Shown piece after piece: positions 5,597 to 11,030 of a DNA stretch of 11,030 nucleotides. Origin of the DNA: an uncultured Flavobacteriales bacterium. Lineage in GTDB: Bacteria > Bacteroidota > Bacteroidia > Flavobacteriales > UBA7430. Position 1 is the first letter of the stretch. Every line of letters starts with the position of its first letter. The stretch is from contig CAJWJW010000030.1 of the NCBI GenBank assembly GCA_913041775.1, forward strand, positions 1 to 11,030, in the 5' to 3' direction. The notes below the pieces were generated by a model. It had not been told where the DNA came from, ran no database searches, and saw only the letters and a list, made by a program, of their open reading frames with translations. The position numbers and the translations under genes are program-made.

Positions 5597-8005
5597 TTGA
5601 AACAAATTTATATTTTGAAAAAACTCTTTCTACTTTTTATAATCTTTTGCATTAGTCTATCCACATACGCTACCCATTTAATAGGTGGCGAAATGACGTA
5701 TAATTGTTTAGGTGGTAATCTTTACGAGATCACTTTAATCATCTACGTAGATTGTGGTCCTAGTAATACTTCAGGAATTACTTTTGATGCTGATGGAATC
5801 ATTTCTATTTATAATAGTAATAATGAATGGGTTCAAGATTTACTTATTTCAGAGCCCGGACAAATTGAATTGAGTAATCAAACCGTAGGGAATGACTGCT
5901 TAGAACTACCAATAGATCTATGTGTATTAAGGGGTATTTATACTATACAAGTAGAGTTACCTCCTATCCCTGGTGGATATCAATTAGCATATCAACGCTG
6001 TTGCAGAAACCCATCCATAACCAACATTGTTACACCCGATTTATTTGGAAACACATATACAACCAACATTCCTGGCTCAGATTTAGTTTCCGATTGCAAT
6101 AGTAGCCCTTCATTTGTAGCTTATCCGCCCTTAGCACTTTGCTTAGGCGACGATGTAAATGTAAATCTATCGGCTATAGATGCAGACAACGATTCTTTAG
6201 TATACTCACTAACTACTCCAATACACGGAGCAGATGAATTAAACCCAACGCTAATTACACCACCACCATTTACTACAATTCCATGGGCTGCAGGATATTC
6301 AGCAAACTACCCTATAGATTCTAGTCCTGTAATAGGAATAAATGGCATTTCGGGGATAATCACAGGTACACCCACACAAATCGGTATGTATATAATAGGA
6401 GTTCAGGTGGATGAATACCGAGATGGTGTTTTGATTAATTCGATCGTTCGGGATTTTAGATTCTTAGTGGTCGATTGTAATGTAACCACAGCCTCAACTC
6501 CATTATCAGATTGGATTTGCAACGGCTTAACGGTGAATTTCACGAATGCTAGTTCGAATGCAAACACCTATTTATGGGAATTCGATAGTGGAAGTACTAG
6601 TTCTACCGATTTTGAACCAAACTTCACCTACCCTGATACAGGAAACTATACGGTTACCTTAATTGCTAACCCTTCTACAATTTGTGCAGACACGAACACC
6701 GTTTCATTCTCATTATATACAGAGCTCAATCCTATATTTACGAGCCCCGAGCCACAGTGTGTAAGCAATAATTCTTTTTCTTTTGAGGGAGAAGGTCTCA
6801 TTCCAGGTGGAGCGATAGTAAATTGGGATTTTGGAAGTAGCGCTTCGCCTATTAGTTCTGGCCAACTTAATCCTAGCAATATCACATTCCCAGCATTAGG
6901 AAGCTATCCAGTAAGTTTTAGTGTGCAATATGAAGAATGTGATGAAACATTTACAGCAAATGTATTGGTCTTTGAAGAAGACATATTTCCTGAAATCCCA
7001 GATCTTGGAGCACAATGTTTAGATGGAAATGCCTTCGATTTCTCTGCTCTAGGAATTTACCCAAATGGAGCTACTTTCGAATGGGATTTTGGTCCTAATG
7101 CAAACGCACAAAACTCTACAGCACAAAATCCAAATGGAATTACATTCTCAACTATAGGCGAGCAAATTATCACATTAAATGTACTATTTAATGGCTGTGA
7201 AAATGCCGTACAAAGTAGTGTCGAAACATTAAATCAAATAAATATTGAAATCCAAAGCACACCCACAGGAGGCTGCGAACCTTTTATTGTAGAATTTGAA
7301 AGTTTAGTAAATCTAGGTGATTATTCATACAACTGGGATCTAGGTAATGGAATATCCTCTACTATATCTAATCCACAAAATACTTATATGGCGGGTGTTT
7401 ACGATATTTCTGTAAATGTAATAGACCTAAACACATTATGTGAGGGTACTATAACAGTAGACAATTACATTAATGTGCTACAAATGCCAATTTCTGATTT
7501 TAGTATTTCTTCCGATAGTTTAATCTATGGAGACCCAGTACAGATAACAAACCACTCCATGTATGGCGACTCTTATCTTTATGAATTTAGCTCTGGAAAA
7601 ACAAGTACTCAAGAAGAACCCGAATATATTATTCCAGCCTTAGGCGAATTTACAATATGGCAATTTGTGAGTAACGAATACGAATGCATAGACTCCTCTA
7701 GTGTAGACTTAACTATAGAATTCTATCATACTTTTTGGGTTCCAAATGTATTTACTCCAAATGGAAATTCAACCAACGATTACTTCTTCCCTGTTTACAT
7801 AAATGTAGAAAGTTATCATATGCAGATTTTTGACCGCTGGGGGAAAATAGTTTTCGACAAGGAAGGTACAGCCCCTAAATGGGATGGATTAGATTACCAA
7901 TCAGGAATAGAACTAAAAAGTGATAATTATGTATACCTCATCAACTACTATACTATAGAAGAAATCACCTATCAAGTAAAAGGAGTTGTTACCCTTATTC
8001 GCTAA
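5597..8005 (+). CDS. Secreted PKD-repeat protein with T9SS type B sorting domain (gliding-motility-associated C-terminal domain)
   Basis: The product is 802 residues if started at TTG 5597, or 796 from TTG 5615. An in-frame stop at 5543-5545 and the absence of any in-frame ATG before residue 33 force a non-ATG start. Residues 1-26 are a signal peptide (KKLFLLFIIFC core, cleavage TYA|T). The mature N-terminus 'THLIGGEMTYNCLGG' matches a module recurring in Bacteroidota surface proteins. A 'DADNDSLVYSL' segment (195-205) looks like a calcium-binding or cadherin-like turn. Four to five PKD-like beta-sandwich units follow at about 300-375, 380-458, 468-545, 555-627 and a degenerate one at 632-707, marked by WEFD, WDFG, WDFG, WDLG and YEFS. 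The end (about 713-802), with 'VPNVFTPNG', 'IFDRWG', 'WDG' and 'GVVTLIR', is the type B T9SS sorting domain. It should be carried by T9SS to the surface or medium, for adhesion or matrix roles (inferred). It overlaps the opposing phosphatase gene by 11 bases. Confidence 0.93.
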   Translation: MKQIYILKKLFLLFIIFCISLSTYATHLIGGEMTYNCLGGNLYEITLIIYVDCGPSNTSGITFDADGIISIYNSNNEWVQDLLISEPGQIELSNQTVGNDCLELPIDLCVLRGIYTIQVELPPIPGGYQLAYQRCCRNPSITNIVTPDLFGNTYTTNIPGSDLVSDCNSSPSFVAYPPLALCLGDDVNVNLSAIDADNDSLVYSLTTPIHGADELNPTLITPPPFTTIPWAAGYSANYPIDSSPVIGINGISGIITGTPTQIGMYIIGVQVDEYRDGVLINSIVRDFRFLVVDCNVTTASTPLSDWICNGLTVNFTNASSNANTYLWEFDSGSTSSTDFEPNFTYPDTGNYTVTLIANPSTICADTNTVSFSLYTELNPIFTSPEPQCVSNNSFSFEGEGLIPGGAIVNWDFGSSASPISSGQLNPSNITFPALGSYPVSFSVQYEECDETFTANVLVFEEDIFPEIPDLGAQCLDGNAFDFSALGIYPNGATFEWDFGPNANAQNSTAQNPNGITFSTIGEQIITLNVLFNGCENAVQSSVETLNQINIEIQSTPTGGCEPFIVEFESLVNLGDYSYNWDLGNGISSTISNPQNTYMAGVYDISVNVIDLNTLCEGTITVDNYINVLQMPISDFSISSDSLIYGDPVQITNHSMYGDSYLYEFSSGKTSTQEEPEYIIPALGEFTIWQFVSNEYECIDSSSVDLTIEFYHTFWVPNVFTPNGNSTNDYFFPVYINVESYHMQIFDRWGKIVFDKEGTAPKWDGLDYQSGIELKSDNYVYLINYYTIEEITYQVKGVVTLIR

Positions 8006-9611
8006 GTGGAAGAGGGATTACCTTTGTATTGGAACCATTCGGGAAACTAATACCTAATAAATTTGAAATCGTAGATGCTATTTCTGTAATAGCGTATTTC
8101 TCAGCAGTCTTTCCAGCCTTCACCTTCCATCCATACCAAATTAAAGGCACATGCTGGTCGTAAGTATATCCAGATCCGTGGGTAGTTCCTGTATGAGCAT
8201 ATTCAATCCATGCAGGATCGAGAACTAACATTACATCGCCGGATCTTTTTTGGTTGTATCCTTTTTGCAAAGAAGCTAATGGACCTGAAGTAAACTCACT
8301 ATTTTCTAGAGTTCTACCACAAACAGCCTTTTGAACTCCATCGTAACGCAACATAAAGTCAGCGGTTTGTTGCTGAACTTCTTCTAGACTTAAGTACTTC
8401 TCAAAAATTAATTCTCTATTTAAAAATATCTGTGCATTTCCATAAGTTTTTACCCAGTCGCCAAAACCATAAATATTCTGTAAAAATTGTTTCAACTCCT
8501 TTATAGGTTCTTCTGCATCGAAATAACCTGCAGGAACGTTTCTATCTTTCAAATAAGAAGGAGTTCTTACAGCACCATGATCGGCGGTAAGGAAAACCAA
8601 CACATTTTCTTTTCCTATTGTCTCATCTATATAAGCAAGAAATCTTTCAATATCTCTATCTAGCCTCAAATAGGTATCTTGTGTTTCTTTAGAATCTGCA
8701 CCAAACTGGTGACCAACATAATCGGGTGAAGAAAAACTAAGAGCCAAAACATCTGTATACTCATCCTGACCTAAGCGCTCCCCTTCTATAGCAGCAATAG
8801 CCATATCTGTAGTAAGAGAATTCCCAAAAGGAGTAGATTTGATTAAACCTAAGCCATTCAATGCTACTAAACTTGGTAGATCGTGGGGGAACTTTGGGTA
8901 TTTCTCTCCAGCAAAAGCTTCTTCGTAAACACTATTGTCAACTAAACTCTCATCGTATGACTTAGCATTTAACAGTAACTCCCACTTCTGCGAAAGGTAA
9001 GCCTCACAATGGTCATTTTTATTAAATTTTTGAGCCCATTTTGGTAATCGAAGCCCATAATAAGAACTAGAAACAAAATCACCTGTTTCAGAATCAAACC
9101 AAAAAGCAAAATCCCCCATGTGACCTGCTGGTAAAACAGCAGAACGATCTTTTAAGGCAACAGCAATGACCTTTGATTTATTCATGGTAAACAAGCGCAA
9201 TTCGTCTCCAAAAGTAGTGTTCAACATTTTTGAGGGTGACATCTTACCAGATTCGTTAGCAGCACCAATAGTTTTCATCTCTGAATCAGAAACACAATAG
9301 CTGTATTCTTCACTCTTTTTATCGTACCAAGTATTTGCAATTACACCATGACTACTAGGAGTTGCTCCTGTATAAATTGAAGCATGCCCAGGGCCAGTGT
9401 AAGTAGGAATGTAGTTGTAATTAGTATTGTTACAGTTATAGCCTTCTGCTACCAAACGTTTAAATCCTCCTTCAGAAAACTCATCCCAATACCGATTTAT
9501 ATAATCGAATCTCATTTGATCGACTACTAAGCCCACAACCAATTTGGGTTGAGCAACTTGAGCTATTAGATTGATGTTAAGCGAGAAGAAAAGAATAATG
9601 AAAAGTCTCAT
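7995..9611 (-). CDS. pafA: PafA-like alkaline phosphatase (phosphomonoesterase, periplasmic)
   Basis: The 538-residue protein has a signal peptide (residues 1-17, cleavage IA|Q). It carries the full active site of PafA, the calcium-independent phosphate-irrepressible phosphatase of Elizabethkingia, recalled from the family. Metal ligands are D31 ('VVDQM'), D297 and H301 ('SPDYVGH'), D344-H345 ('TADHG') and H478 ('THGSG'). The nucleophile is T72 in 'IPTYTGPGH'. Phosphate-contacting residues are N93 ('IANTWYD') and the PafA-type pair K154/R156 in 'LKDRSAVLPAGH'. The K/R pair favours phosphate monoesters over the diesters used by nucleotide pyrophosphatase relatives. It should release phosphate from organic monoesters in the periplasm. 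It is the last gene of a tight minus-strand operon: its ATG begins 1 base after the crcB stop. No terminator is visible at its end, which overlaps the T9SS cargo gene by 11 bases. Confidence 0.93.
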   Translation of the reverse strand: MRLFIILFFSLNINLIAQVAQPKLVVGLVVDQMRFDYINRYWDEFSEGGFKRLVAEGYNCNNTNYNYIPTYTGPGHASIYTGATPSSHGVIANTWYDKKSEEYSYCVSDSEMKTIGAANESGKMSPSKMLNTTFGDELRLFTMNKSKVIAVALKDRSAVLPAGHMGDFAFWFDSETGDFVSSSYYGLRLPKWAQKFNKNDHCEAYLSQKWELLLNAKSYDESLVDNSVYEEAFAGEKYPKFPHDLPSLVALNGLGLIKSTPFGNSLTTDMAIAAIEGERLGQDEYTDVLALSFSSPDYVGHQFGADSKETQDTYLRLDRDIERFLAYIDETIGKENVLVFLTADHGAVRTPSYLKDRNVPAGYFDAEEPIKELKQFLQNIYGFGDWVKTYGNAQIFLNRELIFEKYLSLEEVQQQTADFMLRYDGVQKAVCGRTLENSEFTSGPLASLQKGYNQKRSGDVMLVLDPAWIEYAHTGTTHGSGYTYDQHVPLIWYGWKVKAGKTAEKYAITEIASTISNLLGISFPNGSNTKVIPLPLSE

Positions 9612-9612
9612 A

Positions 9613-9975
9613 TTATTGATTTTTATAGATAATGTACAGAAGAAATAAGCAACAAAGTGTACTCAAAAAGACGTTGGCTACTGCCATAAATGTTTGTCCT
9701 GATTTAAGCATTTCAAAAGTTTCGAAACTAAAGGTAGAAAAAGTACTAAACCCACCACAAAAACCTGTTACTACAAATAGTTTCCAGGTATTACTCAAGC
9801 CAAACTTAGTTTGAAAAAAATACACGAAACAAGCTAAAACTAAGGTGCTGAATAGGTTTGAAAAAAGTGTAGCGTATGCAAAAGTATCGTTTATATAGCT
9901 AGAGCTAAGCTTCCCTATGCCATAGCGGCATAAACTCCCTAAACCACCACCAATAAAAATTGCGACTAAATTCAT
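9613..9975 (-). CDS. crcB: Fluoride ion channel CrcB/Fluc
   Basis: The 120-residue protein has four hydrophobic segments (about 2-20, 34-54, 64-82 and 95-116), the standard size and topology of Fluc channels, which act as antiparallel dual-topology dimers in the inner membrane and let toxic fluoride leave the cell. Family marks are 'GGGLGSLCRYG' at 9-19, the conserved asparagine N40 in 'TLFSNLF', and 'GFCGGFSTFSTF' at 71-82, which supplies the pore phenylalanines and the polar track. The glycine usual three residues after the conserved Asn is serine here (S43). Its ATG overlaps the PAP2 stop by 4 bases (ATGA), and its stop is 1 base before the pafA start, so expression is tied to the operon. 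No fluoride riboswitch can precede it because the upstream DNA is PAP2 coding sequence. Confidence 0.95.
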   Translation of the reverse strand: MNLVAIFIGGGLGSLCRYGIGKLSSSYINDTFAYATLFSNLFSTLVLACFVYFFQTKFGLSNTWKLFVVTGFCGGFSTFSTFSFETFEMLKSGQTFMAVANVFLSTLCCLFLLYIIYKNQ

Positions 9976-10541
9976 AAGGCTAATTTATACTTTTCCTTTA
10001 TTTTCTTAGCAAAAGCCCAAAGTAATTTAGCCATTACAATTCCTAAAACTGCTCCACCAATAATATCAAGCGGATAATGTTTACCAACATACACACGGCT
10101 ATACGCAACTAGTGATGCCCAAGAATAAAGCAGGTATGGTAAATGTTTTCGTTCAGAAAAGAGCCGAGAAACAATGGCGGCAATGGCAAAAAAGTTTGCA
10201 GCATGAGAGGATACAAAGCCATACAAGCCGCCTTTTGAAACTAGCAATCTGATTTGATCTATAATAGCTGGTTCGTAGCTAGGGCGCAAACGCATAAACA
10301 CATTCTTAAAAGCATGAACAGAAGTTAAGTCTGACAAACTCACAACAATAAGTATAAGAACTAATCCTTGCCAAAAAGAGTATCGGTATTTTTTTATCAG
10401 CAAAAAGATAATAAATAAGAAAAGAGGAATTGCTGATTTTGTACTGGAGATAAAAACAAAAAAAGAATCAAAAGTTTTTGTTCCTGCACCATTTAGCAGC
10501 AAGAAAAACTCTTGATCCCATTGAAGTAATTTATTAAGCAT
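9972..10541 (-). CDS. PAP2 family membrane phosphatase (lipid phosphate / undecaprenyl-diphosphatase-like)
   Basis: The 189-residue multi-pass membrane protein carries the three PAP2 motifs. Motif 1 is K-x6-RP, K79 to R86-P87 in 'KNVFMRLRP'. Motif 2 is 'VSSHA' with catalytic H113, where most relatives have PSGH. Motif 3 is SR-x5-H-x3-D, S148-R149, H155 and D159 in 'SRVYVGKHYPLD'. Hydrophobic segments lie at about 36-50, 56-72, 115-127, 134-150 and 160-177. Such enzymes remove phosphate from lipid phosphates at the outer face of the inner membrane. Undecaprenyl pyrophosphate, phosphatidic acid derivatives or lipid A are possible substrates, and sequence alone does not decide. It overlaps obg by 8 bases upstream and crcB by 4 bases downstream, both signs of translational coupling in one operon. 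Confidence 0.92.
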   Translation of the reverse strand: MLNKLLQWDQEFFLLLNGAGTKTFDSFFVFISSTKSAIPLFLFIIFLLIKKYRYSFWQGLVLILIVVSLSDLTSVHAFKNVFMRLRPSYEPAIIDQIRLLVSKGGLYGFVSSHAANFFAIAAIVSRLFSERKHLPYLLYSWASLVAYSRVYVGKHYPLDIIGGAVLGIVMAKLLWAFAKKIKEKYKLAL

Positions 10542-11030
10542 TCAATTGTTGCCAGATTAAATCTTTCAATTCCATTAAACCTTGTTGAGCTACGGAAGAA
10601 AAGAATACTGTTTTAACTCCCTCTGGAAGTATTTCAGCTACTTCAGCCTTAAGCTCATCGTCTAGCATGTCTGATTTAGAAATCCCTAACAGGCGGTCTT
10701 TATGCAATAATTGTGGATTGTAAATCTCTAATTCTTTTAACAGAATTTCGTATTCTTTCGTAATGTCATCTGAATCAGCTGGCACTATGAATAGAAGCGT
10801 AGAATTTCGTTCTATATGTCGTAGAAAACGTAAACCTAAACCTTTACCTTCGCTAGCACCTTCTATAATACCTGGAATATCGGCCATTACAAAAGAACGA
10901 TCATCGCGATAAGCTACAATACCTAAATTAGGCACTAGTGTCGTAAATGCGTAATTGGCAATTTTTGGTTTGGCAGCAGAAATTACAGACAATAAAGTTG
11001 ATTTCCCAGCATTAGGAAAACCTACTAAAC
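10534..11030 (-). CDS. obg: Obg family GTPase, GTPase domain (partial, N-terminus beyond window)
   Basis: The frame runs through the right edge; the TTG at 10992 is internal, because the P-loop 'GFPNAGKST' is encoded just upstream at about 11022-10996. About 165 residues of the G domain are present: G1 as above, G2 in 'YAFTTLVPNLG' (the Obg signature), G3 'DIPGIIEGASEGKGLG', G4 as 'SKSD' in place of the canonical NKxD, and G5 'SSVAQQGL'. The glycine-rich Obg fold that should precede it lies outside, and there is no C-terminal extension after the G domain, as in short Bacteroidota Obg proteins. Obg is an essential GTPase that binds the large ribosomal subunit during its assembly. The stop overlaps the PAP2 start by 8 bases, making obg the upstream gene of the four-gene operon visible here. 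Confidence 0.95.
   Translation of the reverse strand, partial: LVGFPNAGKSTLLSVISAAKPKIANYAFTTLVPNLGIVAYRDDRSFVMADIPGIIEGASEGKGLGLRFLRHIERNSTLLFIVPADSDDITKEYEILLKELEIYNPQLLHKDRLLGISKSDMLDDELKAEVAEILPEGVKTVFFSSVAQQGLMELKDLIWQQLNA

Noticed and set aside
5920..6102. 60-codon plus-strand frame inside the T9SS cargo gene
   Set aside because: It is in another frame of a gene with clear domains, and the translation is unlike a folded protein.
6646..6885. 79-codon minus-strand frame opposite the PKD region
   Set aside because: It is a shadow of the PKD-coding strand, with no upstream promoter or recognisable motif.
9632..9814. 60-codon plus-strand frame opposite crcB
   Set aside because: It is antisense to the well-supported fluoride channel, and its translation has no family features.
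9973..10100. Fluoride riboswitch upstream of crcB
   Set aside because: The DNA before crcB is coding sequence of the PAP2 gene with a 4-base overlap, and I see no riboswitch-like conserved core.

Overview
The window looks like chromosome from a member of the Bacteroidota, probably a Flavobacteriales-like marine lineage. Four things point that way. One large secreted protein ends in a type IX secretion (T9SS) type B sorting domain. A second is a zinc metalloprotease of the DUF5118/DUF5117/DUF4953 architecture that is common in this phylum. The base composition is AT-rich and Shine-Dalgarno sequences are almost absent. Finally, -7 promoter elements of the Bacteroidota TAnnTTTG type lie just upstream of genes. 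No mobile elements, tRNA, rRNA or CRISPR arrays are visible, and coding density is high.

Layout. Bases 1-326 hold the C-terminal end of an acyl-CoA dehydrogenase (+), followed by a weak terminator. Bases 438-842 encode a small lipocalin-like lipoprotein (+). A strong hairpin at 845-877 can terminate it and also the opposing 967-3501 gene (-), a secreted zinc metalloprotease of about 844 residues. A 189-base spacer (3502-3690) carries divergent promoters and an AT-rich inverted repeat. To its right, three + strand genes are tightly packed: a cytoplasmic M16 peptidase (3691-4923), an O-methyltransferase that starts on the very next base (4924-5568), and a T9SS cargo protein with PKD-like repeats (5597-8005). 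The cargo gene has no ATG near its start and must begin at TTG.

From the other side comes a compact minus-strand operon with overlapping or nearly touching genes: obg (partial, entering from the right edge), a PAP2 membrane phosphatase, the fluoride channel crcB, and a PafA-like periplasmic phosphomonoesterase (7995-9611). Its last gene runs tail-to-tail into the T9SS cargo gene with an 11-base overlap and no visible terminator between them.

How the genes fit together. Most are housekeeping or envelope functions: fatty-acid oxidation, ribosome assembly (Obg), lipid-phosphate and phosphomonoester hydrolysis at the envelope, fluoride export, and secreted or surface proteins (metalloprotease, lipoprotein, T9SS cargo). 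I see no convincing new defence or biosynthetic system. The points most worth following are the obg-PAP2-crcB-pafA operon, the convergent overlap, the forced TTG start of the T9SS cargo, the promoter that decides the metalloprotease start, and a possible decayed coding tail beside the metalloprotease.
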